From Deltaproteobacteria bacterium (GTDB lineage: Bacteria > Myxococcota_A > UBA9042 > DTJE01): a stretch of DNA of 57,791 nucleotides. The DNA lies in contig JAKPTZ010000057.1 of the NCBI GenBank assembly GCA_029555025.1, positions 1 to 57,791 on the forward strand, written 5' to 3'. The notes beneath the pieces are model-generated. The model was given only the letters and a program-made list of their open reading frames with translations, made no database searches and was not told the DNA's origin. The first letter of the stretch is position 1. Each line of letters starts with the position of its first letter. Of this stretch, positions 16,929 through 26,001 are shown one piece after another. The position numbers were made by a program, and so were the translations under genes.

Positions 16929-18479
16929 CTAGAACATCACCGCCAGCGAACTTTCCACCATGTACTGGATGTTGGTGCTGGTCATGTCGCCACGGTTCAC
17001 AAACGCGGCAGCGGCCTTGCCAGGCACCAGCAATCCGCCGATGACGTGGAACGAAAGAAGATCCTTGTACCTGATTTCAAGATCAAGATCAGCCTCGACA
17101 CCGACAAGACTGCCGCCAAGCGCGTTGTCCGGCTGAAGCGAGAATCCGGCGCCGACGATAATCGCGGGAACGAAGATATCCTTGTAGTTGTAGGCAAGCG
17201 CAAAGTCGGTCAGGCTGAACCCCGACCGCAGAAGGTTGAAGGTGTTGCGCCGCTGGCCCATGAATTCATCAATGTTGTATCCCTGGTCACGGATTTCGTC
17301 CTCGGAGAGGATTATCGTCCTGCTGCGGCTCTTGCCGGAGTAGAAGAACGCGCCGTTTGTGCCGTTGCGGTCGTACAGATCGTCGGCGGAAAGCATCATG
17401 TGGTTGAGCTGGAAGTCGAAGCCGTGCTTCTTGATCTGGGCGAACGCCTGCAGTGCCCATGCCAGAGTCGTCTCGTCGGCGAAGGCGGCACCGCTGTCTG
17501 TCTTGCCGTACTGAAGCGCCAGATCGAGGCCAAAATTGATCCACTTGTAGTCGGCAGAAATCCGCGCGCTGGCGGTCATCAGGTCGAGAGTCTGCCCGAC
17601 CGTCTCGGCGTCGTGCATCCCCATCAGGGAAATGGCGAACTTCCACTGCCTGAAAGGAATCTCCGCGGCCGCTCCATAGACGAAAGTGTCGTGCTTGAAG
17701 TTGTTGGCATCCAGCCCGATACCTTCATAGGTCTGGCCTGGAAGCTGGCCGACCGTGGCCGTGATCTTCGCCTTGCCGAAATCGCTGCCGACACTGGCGG
17801 CACCAAGCCAGTGACCCAGGAAAAGCCTGGTGGGATCCTCAAAGAACTGGTAACCGACCTTGAAATTCAACTTCTTTTCAAAGAACTTGCCTTCAACGTA
17901 CAGTTCACGGTGCGCAAGGCGGAAAGTGTCGAAGTTTCCGCTGGTGTACTGATCCGGGTTGTGACGACTCCAGAGGTTCAGGCCAAGCTCCATTTCCCAG
18001 AAGATGCGCAGATGCTTGTCCGGCGTGATGGAAATCTGTGGCTTGAAGAACGTTCCCAGCATGCCGACGGTCTGGCCCTCGACGTCGTAGTACCGGGGCG
18101 TCGAATCGAAGTCGTAGTCGTTCCGATAGACGATTACCGTCTGCAGAAGGCCATGGAACTGGACGTACTTGCCCACGTTCCATTTCTTCTTCGGTTCTTC
18201 CGGCTTTTCCGGCGTCCCGGCCGAATCGCCTGGTTCCGCCACGGCAGCCGCCTCCGGATCCGGGGAAGAAGCCGGTTCGCCGGCAGATTCAACAACTGCT
18301 TCGTCTGCCGGTTCGACCGCCTGTTCCGTTGCGGGTACAGGTTCCTCGATCCCGACCGCTTCCGGCTGGGCCTCGGGTTCCACTTCCTGCGCCACTGCAT
18401 GCGACGACAGGATCATGATGAATGCTGCTGCAATTGCTCCACGGCCAAAAGCCGATTCATGGAAAATGCGCGTGATCAT
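16929..18479 (-). CDS. Outer-membrane beta-barrel porin with Glu/Pro/Ala-rich N-terminal linker
   Basis: The ATG follows a strong GGAGG site. The 516-residue protein has a cleavable signal peptide (AAAFIMILSSHAVAQ), an acidic Pro/Ala-rich linker (about residues 31-95) and then alternating hydrophobic/aromatic strands typical of a 16- or 18-strand porin. It ends ESSLAVMF, with the terminal Phe expected for BAM recognition. It lies 15 nt downstream of the endoglycoceramidase-like gene, so it may import released oligosaccharides. The linker could reach peptidoglycan. Exact porin family unknown. Confidence 0.85.
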   Translation of the reverse strand: MITRIFHESAFGRGAIAAAFIMILSSHAVAQEVEPEAQPEAVGIEEPVPATEQAVEPADEAVVESAGEPASSPDPEAAAVAEPGDSAGTPEKPEEPKKKWNVGKYVQFHGLLQTVIVYRNDYDFDSTPRYYDVEGQTVGMLGTFFKPQISITPDKHLRIFWEMELGLNLWSRHNPDQYTSGNFDTFRLAHRELYVEGKFFEKKLNFKVGYQFFEDPTRLFLGHWLGAASVGSDFGKAKITATVGQLPGQTYEGIGLDANNFKHDTFVYGAAAEIPFRQWKFAISLMGMHDAETVGQTLDLMTASARISADYKWINFGLDLALQYGKTDSGAAFADETTLAWALQAFAQIKKHGFDFQLNHMMLSADDLYDRNGTNGAFFYSGKSRSRTIILSEDEIRDQGYNIDEFMGQRRNTFNLLRSGFSLTDFALAYNYKDIFVPAIIVGAGFSLQPDNALGGSLVGVEADLDLEIRYKDLLSFHVIGGLLVPGKAAAAFVNRGDMTSTNIQYMVESSLAVMF

Positions 18480-18494
18480 GACGATTCCTCCAGA

Positions 18495-21074
18495 TTATCG
18501 GCTTATTACCTGGCCGCCCTTGACGAAGTACTTCCAGCCCTCGGTGGTCCACTCCTCGAACGGAGGCCTGATAATCACCTTGTGCTCGGCTTCCGGAAGG
18601 TCGTTCGTCGGATAGTAGTACATCACCTGGTCAGCCTGATCCCAGGCCATCCATCCGTCCGACAGCCACACATGGAATCCGTCGGGATACTGCGCGTTCG
18701 GGACATAGATGATCGTCGGCGCGTCGGTTTCCTTGCTTGAAAACACCAGTTCGAATTCGCGCCTTGGATCGGGAATGCCCTTTTCCGGGTCGTAGTAGTG
18801 GTAATCCGAGTAGAAGTGCATGGCAACCGGCTTGCCGGACAGCGCCCTCGGATACGGCCTGGACCACGCCAGTTCGCCGCGCGGCTTCTGGTCGGGACCG
18901 ATGATGCTGAAGTCTTCCTTGTTCCAGCCCTCGCCGTTTTCGTAAGTGTTGCGGATCGAGTAGCACCACAGGAAGCTCGACACGAACATCTTCTCGTACG
19001 ACTCGTAGTAGTTATCCAGGAAGTGCGCCGACAGCGAGTAATTGTTGCGGATCGACTGGAGGATGCCCTTTTCCTCCCAGTCCTCACCCTTGTACTTGTA
19101 ATTCCAGTAGGTGCCGAATTCACCGAAGACGACCGGAATGTTCCCGAGCGACTCCTTCGAAGAGGAAGCCGACGCAATCAGGTCGTTGGTGTAGTCGCGG
19201 TACTGAATCTCGTCCACCGAGAAATCGCGTTCAGGCATGTTGAACCCGAGCCACGGGTAGATGTCCGGGTAGTAGTGAGGCGCATAGACGGCCTGCTTGA
19301 TGCCGGCCGGCTTCGTCATGAACGTGCCGTTGATGCCGCCCGATCCGGTCGGCTCGAGCCAGATGATCGCGTTCTCATCGACCTTCTGGATCGCGTTCCC
19401 GACGCGCTCGAAGTACGGCTGCAGCAGGAAGTAGTCGAATGCATCCAGGACGCCCAGGGCGCCGAAAAGATCGACGTCGCCATAGCCCCACTTGACCCTG
19501 GTTTCCCATTCGGCGTCCGGCGGAAGAACTTCCAGGAACTTCAGAAGATAGAAGACCTTGGTTCCAAGCTGATCCCGGGCCGGATCACGGCACAGATCGA
19601 TGCAGGTCCCGACCTGGTTCGAACACAGCTTGTTGCAGGCCGTCTTCTGGGTGTTGCACTGCTCGGTGCAGTTGGACTTCTGCTCCTGGCATACCGCCTT
19701 GCAGTTGTCGTCGGCGCCGCACATGGCATCGCAGTCGGTTCCGCACTGTGCGTTGCAGTCCGTATTGCAGACCGTTCCGCAGGTGTTGGCGCAGGAATCG
19801 TCGCAGTTGTCGCCCGGCTCGAACGGCAAATCGATTGCCAGCGGGGATCCGTTCACAAGCAGTTCGTTCGGGAGCAGCAGATTCAGGACTTCCTTGACCG
19901 CAGCTTCATTGCCGACTTCGAAGAACAGGGCAAGGGCGGCAAAGACATAAAGCGAGGCGGCCGGTTCGTTCATCAGGTCGTAACCGATGATGTTCGGATA
20001 CTTGACAGCCCTCTTCGCCACCTCGACCCAGGCCCGCTCGAGCGACCCCTGGAAGTACTCCTTCATGTCCATCGCGTCTTCGCTGACTTCGTCGTCGTTG
20101 ATGTTCTTGACAGTGCCATCCGGCTCGATCCTGACATCCGGAAACACCGAGTCGCCTGCGAACATGGCGGCATAGCAACGCTGGATGTCGATGCTGAAGA
20201 TCATGTTGTCCCACCAGCCGGACAGCGGCAGCATGCCGGCCGTCTCGGACCGGTCGAACGGCTGGGCCGGCAGCTTGGCGCCGATTTCCTCGACAAGTCC
20301 CGCTGGCAGGTCGAATCCCAGGATCCCGGCGACCAGTTCGACGGTGTAGAGGAAATCGCTGCCCGGAATGCCGTCATTATCCTTGGCCATTGCGCCAAGC
20401 AGGTAAGTAGTGCCCCAGTTCGGGCTGTCGAACTTCTTGTAAGGCATGCACGCCTTCGTCGCCCAGGTTGGCGCGCCGTCTCCAACTACCTGGTTGTTGT
20501 GCGGCGGCAGCAGCGAGTACAGCATGTTTTCGATGTCCCCGCGGACGCCGGGCGCCTGGTCATTGAACTTGGCGACCATGTCGCGCCCCCACAGGTTCTC
20601 GTGCATGTTGATAAGCACGTATATGCCGTGGTCGTTGGCCTTGCTGATGATTGCCTCGAAGTAGTCCAGAAAGTCCTTGTCCGGAGTGTTCCTGTCATCC
20701 GGGAAGACCGACTCCCACAGGAAAAGCAGACGGACGGAGTTGAAACCGAGCGCACGGATCTGACCAAACCACTTGTCTGCCTCGTCCAGCGGGAACGGAC
20801 GGCCGACGAACGTGAAATCGCGGCCGTTGTCCAGCGGTACGTCAAGCATCACGGGCAGTTTGGCATCGCCGCTGACGTTGATGCCGCGGAAATGGACATA
20901 GCGGCCTTCCTGATCCTTGAACCAGGTCCGCTCGGTGACGATGCGCGAAACCGACTTGTCGAAAGCCGGCTCGTCGCTGGAACACCCGGCCGCCAGCATG
21001 CCGGCAAGCACAGCCACGACGGGCACCGCCACGGCGCCAATCCGCCATTTCGATCCTGTCCGGAACTTCTTCAT
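18495..21074 (-). CDS. Endoglycoceramidase-like GH5 lipoprotein with Cys-rich insertion
   Basis: An 859-residue lipoprotein (lipobox GMLAAGC) starting after GGAGGAAGACC. The GH5 barrel carries FNSVRLLFLWESVFP, INMHENLW, GDGAPTWA, the acid/base in YDLMNEP, YAPHYYPD and the nucleophile in VVFGEFG. The C-terminal part resembles the beta-sandwich of rhodococcal endoglycoceramidases (RPYPRALSG, YVPNAQYPDG). That family cleaves the glycan from ceramide in glycosphingolipids. Catalytic residues are intact. Unusual: residues 420-495 are a 16-Cys insertion with CxxxC spacing. It sits between a GH5 paralog and a porin, in a run with a ceramidase-like gene. Confidence 0.88.
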   Translation of the reverse strand: MKKFRTGSKWRIGAVAVPVVAVLAGMLAAGCSSDEPAFDKSVSRIVTERTWFKDQEGRYVHFRGINVSGDAKLPVMLDVPLDNGRDFTFVGRPFPLDEADKWFGQIRALGFNSVRLLFLWESVFPDDRNTPDKDFLDYFEAIISKANDHGIYVLINMHENLWGRDMVAKFNDQAPGVRGDIENMLYSLLPPHNNQVVGDGAPTWATKACMPYKKFDSPNWGTTYLLGAMAKDNDGIPGSDFLYTVELVAGILGFDLPAGLVEEIGAKLPAQPFDRSETAGMLPLSGWWDNMIFSIDIQRCYAAMFAGDSVFPDVRIEPDGTVKNINDDEVSEDAMDMKEYFQGSLERAWVEVAKRAVKYPNIIGYDLMNEPAASLYVFAALALFFEVGNEAAVKEVLNLLLPNELLVNGSPLAIDLPFEPGDNCDDSCANTCGTVCNTDCNAQCGTDCDAMCGADDNCKAVCQEQKSNCTEQCNTQKTACNKLCSNQVGTCIDLCRDPARDQLGTKVFYLLKFLEVLPPDAEWETRVKWGYGDVDLFGALGVLDAFDYFLLQPYFERVGNAIQKVDENAIIWLEPTGSGGINGTFMTKPAGIKQAVYAPHYYPDIYPWLGFNMPERDFSVDEIQYRDYTNDLIASASSSKESLGNIPVVFGEFGTYWNYKYKGEDWEEKGILQSIRNNYSLSAHFLDNYYESYEKMFVSSFLWCYSIRNTYENGEGWNKEDFSIIGPDQKPRGELAWSRPYPRALSGKPVAMHFYSDYHYYDPEKGIPDPRREFELVFSSKETDAPTIIYVPNAQYPDGFHVWLSDGWMAWDQADQVMYYYPTNDLPEAEHKVIIRPPFEEWTTEGWKYFVKGGQVISR

Positions 21075-21131
21075 GGTCTTCCTCCGGAATCGTTTTCAAT
21101 GCCCCCGCCCAAACGGGCGGGACGGCTCCAA

Positions 21132-22733
21132 TCACTCGGGTTGCGACTGCAAATCAGCCTTGAGTACGTCCAGCAGGGTCTGATTGACTTCCAGCTCAAG
21201 CGAACCGTAGGACGCGAACTTCTGCCTGACGGTCTCCTCGCTGTCGATAAACAGGTCGGGACGGTCGAACTCGCCGACAAGACGGCTCTTCACGCCCCAG
21301 CTTGACTTGTCGCCCCAGAGATCCGCGGCCACCGGATCCTGGACGTCCTTATAAGCCCACAGCGACCAGGACCAGCCGTATTTTCCCATCCACTCGACGA
21401 TGTATTCGACCGCCTCGTAAGCCCACGGCTCATCGAAGATGCCCGAGAAGCTGCCGATGAAATACGGTACGTTCCTGGTCTCCTGGGCGGTGCGGAAGAA
21501 GAAGTCGTAAAGATCGACCGTGCCCTTGAATGTGTCAAAATTCCTGGCCGACCATTCGAAGATGTGGGTCGAGAACACGACGTTGGTCCATCCGTATTCG
21601 GCAGGGTCGGCCATTCCGTCCATTCCCTTGAAGCCGTCGTGGATCACCAGCAGGTGATCGTCGCCAAGCGCGCGAATGGCCTTGACCAGCTTGTCGTACA
21701 TATCGTCGCGGGCCTTGCGCGACGGGGCGCCCATCGGTTCTGCAAGCAGGCTGTATGCCGCCACGACGTTCCTGTCGTGGAACCTGGCGGACATCTCTTC
21801 CCACAGATCCACCGTCATGTCCTGGTACATCTGGGTTGAATAAAGCAGCGCCGGGCCCGAGTAATCGTTCTGTCCGCCAGGGCATTCCTGGATGTCCAGA
21901 ACCGCATAGACTCCCCACTTCTCGCACCAGTCCAGCAAGGCATGGATCCGTGCGAACGCATCCTCGTTCCAGACCAGTTCCGTCGGCTGCGCCAGGTGGC
22001 TGCCCTTCGTCAGCGTGCGGTATCCAATCGGCACGCGCACCAGGTTGAACCCCTGCCCGGCGAGCCACTCGATGTCCCTTTCCTGAATCCAGGCGCCCTG
22101 ATAGGTGTCCAGCAGGGAGTCCCTGGCCTCGATTCCGAAACGTTCCTCAAGCTTGGTGTAGATCGGCAGATCCGAGTCGTCGTATATCGCGGGCAGGTAC
22201 TTTTCCAGTTCCGTGAAATAGGCTTCAACCGTGGCCGTGTCGGCAACTTCGCCAAGCTCGGTGCGCAGCAGTTCCAGCCATGCGTCAGCACCTATGCTGC
22301 CACCGCTGCCATCGCTGACGCCGACCATTCCGGCGACGATCTGCGGACCGATCGCGACAAGTACCGGTCGAACGATATCCTCGAGTTCCATCTCCACGGC
22401 GACCTTCCAGGCACGCGCCTGGGCCGAGTAATCGACAAGTGTCAGCCACGTTTCATGGTACAGGTATCCGCCAAGGTTCACGCCTTTCAGGACAACGACG
22501 TTTCCGTCCTCGTCAACGATGTTCATCCCTTCGGCGCGAAGGCGCGACATGCCGGATTCGACCACGTCCGGTGCGGTGTCGCCCGCGACATCCGGGACAA
22601 CGTCGGGGGAAGTCGTATCCGAACCCGAGTCCATCATGACGTCGTCGCCGGGGATGTCCCCGCTGTGCTGGTTGTCGTCGCCGCAACCGGTCGTCACGGC
22701 CAGGAAAGCGATGGCAATCAGTACACTCCTCAT
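21132..22733 (-). CDS. GH5 (exo-glucanase-like) lipoprotein, probable pseudoenzyme
   Basis: The ATG at 22733 with an AAGGA site gives 533 residues, a signal peptide (AFLAVTTGC) and an Asp-rich stalk. The fold matches exo-beta-1,3-glucanase-type GH5 (KGVNLGGYLYHETWL, FNLVRVPIGYR). Key positions have changed: the usual DLHGAPGSQNG reads DIQECPGGQND, NEP reads AEP, and the nucleophile motif GEF reads GSF (FIGSFSG, Ser codon AGC). The acid/base Glu remains. It may bind rather than cleave glycans. It starts 4 nt after the GH84 gene stop. Confidence 0.85.
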   Translation of the reverse strand: MRSVLIAIAFLAVTTGCGDDNQHSGDIPGDDVMMDSGSDTTSPDVVPDVAGDTAPDVVESGMSRLRAEGMNIVDEDGNVVVLKGVNLGGYLYHETWLTLVDYSAQARAWKVAVEMELEDIVRPVLVAIGPQIVAGMVGVSDGSGGSIGADAWLELLRTELGEVADTATVEAYFTELEKYLPAIYDDSDLPIYTKLEERFGIEARDSLLDTYQGAWIQERDIEWLAGQGFNLVRVPIGYRTLTKGSHLAQPTELVWNEDAFARIHALLDWCEKWGVYAVLDIQECPGGQNDYSGPALLYSTQMYQDMTVDLWEEMSARFHDRNVVAAYSLLAEPMGAPSRKARDDMYDKLVKAIRALGDDHLLVIHDGFKGMDGMADPAEYGWTNVVFSTHIFEWSARNFDTFKGTVDLYDFFFRTAQETRNVPYFIGSFSGIFDEPWAYEAVEYIVEWMGKYGWSWSLWAYKDVQDPVAADLWGDKSSWGVKSRLVGEFDRPDLFIDSEETVRQKFASYGSLELEVNQTLLDVLKADLQSQPE

Positions 22734-22737
22734 CTTC

Positions 22738-24921
22738 TCATTCCTTTCCCCTTCCGGGGTCTTCGCACACCACTTCGAACTCCATGAAGCCGAGGCCGTC
22801 GGCGGCCACGGCAATAACCACGCCTGCAAACATACCCGCGTGCGGCGGCAGCCATCCGATGGCGCCTTCCCTCACCGTCGCTCCGGGAAGCCCGAACACC
22901 GACACGGACGAGTCCATGGCGGACACCGGAACTGACCACTCGGAACCGGCGGTGCATGGGGGGACATCGAAAGCGACTTCGACAAGGCGCCCGGTTCCGA
23001 CTTTAACAACGGCCTTTGAAGCGGCCTCGAGCAGGTCCTCGATTTCGCCCTCGCCAAAGGTGAACCTGCAACTGTTGGACTCATACATGGAAACGGCGGC
23101 CTGCTCCAGGTAAGCGGCGGCGTTGCCGCCGGACGCCTTCTGAAGCAGCGCCTTCAGCACCAGCAGCCCGGTCTCGCCCTCGAGACGCGCCTTTTCGAGC
23201 GGATAATAGAGTTCATCGACTATGTCAGGCGCCAGATCCGAGTGGTGAACCTCGGACCAGGCAACCACCATGCGCGCCAGATGCGGCGCAAGTTCCAGGG
23301 CGTCACCGAGCCAACCGTCTCCGCCTTCCTTGAGCGAGTTCGCCAGCGAATCGGCCAGCCTGGCGACCGGCCGGCTTCCAGGCATCAACTGCGCATTTCC
23401 GTCGAACAGGGACATCAAATAGCGAACCAGTTCCCGGGAGCGCTCCGAATCCGAATCGAACGAAGCCCCGGAAGTCGCTTCCAGCCCGGCTGAAAAATCG
23501 ATTGCGGCATCCGGATCGTACCCGTCCGGGTTCCGCATGAAATCGGCGAAGGTGCCCATGGTCAACCGGCTCAGCCCGCCCTGTATCGACGGATTGTGCA
23601 TGATTCCGGTGACCGCGTCGGCAAGCGCCGGCTCACGGCCTGTATAAGTTGACAGCATTGTGCGGCCCAGGAATCCGTCGCCGCCGTCGTTTGCCCAGAA
23701 GTTGTCCCATATAACCGGCTTGCGGCCGGAAAACGATCGGAAATTGTCCATGTCGGCCGCGGTCATCACGGCATCGGACGTATGCGGTCCGGTCCAGAGG
23801 ATCTGGACGTCAGAATCCAGCGCAGACAAGGCCGAAAGATACGCCGCGCCATCCCCGCTGGCCTCCCCGAGGCTCTCGATACGCTCGTCCGAATACACCG
23901 TCGGGCAGAACGCCATGACGACATCCGGATTGATCCGGCGCAGATCATCAAGCAGCCTGTTGACGACGGCCGCATGGGCCTGGCCCATCTCGCCACCGAT
24001 CGGGTGCGCGGTCTCGAACTCGATGTCGTCGGCCAGCAGGGTCACGCTGGTGGCGCCGCGCAGGATGAACGCCTCGATTTTCGACTTCAGGATCTGGTAA
24101 TCGTCATCGGTCGTGGTGTCGAAGTCGATGAAGGGACTGATTCCAAAGGAGAAAGCCACCTCCCTGTCCGCGGCGTAGGAAATCAGCTCGCCGAAGAGTT
24201 CAAGGTCCGTTTCGGGGTACTGATCCCGCCACTCGGCCCTGTGGAACGGATCCCACTTCGGGCAGTAGATGTAGCTGCCCATGCCGGTTCGGGACAGCAG
24301 ATCGACCATGCGCCTGCGTTCTTCCCAGGACCACGGCACGCCGTAGAAGCCCTCGATGACCCCGCTCCACGGCCTGTCCGACACCCGGACATCGACCGGG
24401 GCCGGCGCCGGGGCGGCGACTGCCGCGGCAGGAACCATGGCGACAAGCGTCAGCGAGGAAACAGCCGCGTTTTCCGAAGCGGTCAAGGTGAGTTCGACAC
24501 AGCCGGCCTCACGGCCGGACAAGTCCAGCGCGACCGAGATGTCCGGCCACTCGACCACAGTGGCCGTGGATCCGCAGGCACCCATCAGCGCCACCGAAAC
24601 CGAATCCACGCCTCCGGACGCCTGGATTGACAGTGAACCCAGTTCCACCGGGCGCTGAAGCCACGGCTGGATGTCCAGCGTCAGCACCGTCTGCCCCGCA
24701 GGAACCTTCCAGGAGGTGCCGGGATTGCCGTCACGGATGGTTGCCGGACCGTCCTGCGCCTCGATCGGCCAGGGGAATGCCTCGTGCAGCGTATCGCTTG
24801 CGGCAATGCGGACGTGCGGAACGATATCTGCCATGACAGGCTTGACTGGCTCGTCCCCGCATCCCGCAACCATCGCACAGGCGGCCAGAAAGGCCGCCGC
24901 CAGTGTCGTCCTGCTGCGCAT
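22738..24921 (-). CDS. GH84-like beta-N-acetylhexosaminidase lipoprotein
   Basis: The ATG at 24921 starts a 727-residue lipoprotein (lipobox AMVAGC). A beta-sandwich (about 30-190) precedes the GH84 barrel. The barrel is recognised by GVIEGFYGVPWSWEERRRM, YIYCPKWDPFHR and the paired catalytic aspartates in LLADDIEFE. GH84 enzymes remove beta-linked GlcNAc, including O-GlcNAc, with substrate assistance. A helical region follows. In this operon it probably trims HexNAc from glycolipid or glycoprotein glycans outside the cell. It lies 13 nt after the dehydrogenase gene and 4 nt before the next start. Confidence 0.88.
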   Translation of the reverse strand: MRSRTTLAAAFLAACAMVAGCGDEPVKPVMADIVPHVRIAASDTLHEAFPWPIEAQDGPATIRDGNPGTSWKVPAGQTVLTLDIQPWLQRPVELGSLSIQASGGVDSVSVALMGACGSTATVVEWPDISVALDLSGREAGCVELTLTASENAAVSSLTLVAMVPAAAVAAPAPAPVDVRVSDRPWSGVIEGFYGVPWSWEERRRMVDLLSRTGMGSYIYCPKWDPFHRAEWRDQYPETDLELFGELISYAADREVAFSFGISPFIDFDTTTDDDYQILKSKIEAFILRGATSVTLLADDIEFETAHPIGGEMGQAHAAVVNRLLDDLRRINPDVVMAFCPTVYSDERIESLGEASGDGAAYLSALSALDSDVQILWTGPHTSDAVMTAADMDNFRSFSGRKPVIWDNFWANDGGDGFLGRTMLSTYTGREPALADAVTGIMHNPSIQGGLSRLTMGTFADFMRNPDGYDPDAAIDFSAGLEATSGASFDSDSERSRELVRYLMSLFDGNAQLMPGSRPVARLADSLANSLKEGGDGWLGDALELAPHLARMVVAWSEVHHSDLAPDIVDELYYPLEKARLEGETGLLVLKALLQKASGGNAAAYLEQAAVSMYESNSCRFTFGEGEIEDLLEAASKAVVKVGTGRLVEVAFDVPPCTAGSEWSVPVSAMDSSVSVFGLPGATVREGAIGWLPPHAGMFAGVVIAVAADGLGFMEFEVVCEDPGRGKE

Positions 24922-24934
24922 CGGCACCCCGCTG

Positions 24935-25954
24935 TCACACGTAGGAGTAAAACTTGACCAGCAGATCATCGACGCGCTCCTGCGTCGTTGGAACATGATG
25001 ATAAATCCCGTACGGCAGATGTGTCTCGCCCTTCAGATATTCGGGCAGCGCCAGCAGGGTCGCCACAATCTGGGCGCGGGTCACCTCGACCTGATCCGGG
25101 CGCCAGCAGACGCCCGCCTGATCCAGGAACCGAACCACCGGTTCAACGTCCTGCCCCTGGTAAATCCCGGTCAGAACCACCGCCATTGAAATGAGCTCGC
25201 CATGGATGTAGGGACGATGGGTCAGCGATTCCAGGCAGTACGCAAAGTAGTGCTCGGATCCCTCCTCGGGGCGACTGTTGCCGTGTGCGTCACAAAGCGC
25301 GACCTCGGCGTAGTAAAGATCCGAAATCAGCTTCAGGCCCAGGTTCGTGCAATCGCGAATTTCCACGGCGCCGGCCATCAGCCGGGCAAGCAGCGCTGCC
25401 GACTCAGCAGCCATCTGGTCGCTGTACTTTTCGCCTGTCACATCACGACCCAGCAGCCAATCCGGCAGGGCCGTGAAAATCGACAGGATGTCGCCGATGC
25501 CGGCGATATTCAGACGCTTCGGCGACCTGCGCAGCAGGTCGAAATCGATCAGCAGGTAGTCGGGATAAACCATCCCGACGTACCTGACGTGATGGTCAAC
25601 ACGCACACCGACGGCGGCAGTGAAGGCCGCATCGACGCTGACGATCGAAGGCATCAGGATCAGGCGGCCGCCAAGCAGCCAGACGGCCATCTTGGCAGCG
25701 TCGCATGCCGATCCGCCACCGATTCCGAACCAGGTCTTTACGCCCCCCGGCGCCCGCCTGATCTGCGCTTCCAGCAGGGACTGCTCCATCGTCTCGGGAA
25801 CCATCACGACCACGGGCGTGGCGGGAAACTCGTCCTTGACCAGATCCCATGCTTCCTGGGCGCAGATGACGCCGCAGTTGTCGAAATAACTTGCGTCAAG
25901 TGTCGATAGAAGCTTTTCCCCGTAAGTCGGTACCGCCTGTTTCCTGTTCTCCAT
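24935..25954 (-). CDS. sn-Glycerol-1-phosphate dehydrogenase-like protein (AraM/EgsA family)
   Basis: The ATG at 25954 follows GGAGA. The 339-residue cytoplasmic enzyme belongs to the iron-type alcohol dehydrogenase superfamily. It shows the NAD-binding GGGSACDAAK, SVDAAFT, and metal-ligand histidines in GSEHYFAY and YIHGELISM. The closest known group makes sn-glycerol-1-phosphate from dihydroxyacetone phosphate, the archaeal stereoisomer, as in Bacillus AraM. It is the second gene of the run, between ceramidase-like and GH84-like genes. Its link to secreted lipid and glycan hydrolases is not obvious; it may handle a released polyol phosphate. The exact substrate is uncertain. Confidence 0.82.
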   Translation of the reverse strand: MENRKQAVPTYGEKLLSTLDASYFDNCGVICAQEAWDLVKDEFPATPVVVMVPETMEQSLLEAQIRRAPGGVKTWFGIGGGSACDAAKMAVWLLGGRLILMPSIVSVDAAFTAAVGVRVDHHVRYVGMVYPDYLLIDFDLLRRSPKRLNIAGIGDILSIFTALPDWLLGRDVTGEKYSDQMAAESAALLARLMAGAVEIRDCTNLGLKLISDLYYAEVALCDAHGNSRPEEGSEHYFAYCLESLTHRPYIHGELISMAVVLTGIYQGQDVEPVVRFLDQAGVCWRPDQVEVTRAQIVATLLALPEYLKGETHLPYGIYHHVPTTQERVDDLLVKFYSYV

Positions 25955-26001
25955 CTCGCTTCTCCGTTCCCGAGCGGACAAGGCCGGTGCGGGAATCTTC
26001 G

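Noticed and set aside
18798-21305. An 835-codon plus-strand open frame
   Set aside because: It is antisense to the endoglycoceramidase-like gene, whose catalytic motifs are clear; the antisense translation has no recognisable domain.
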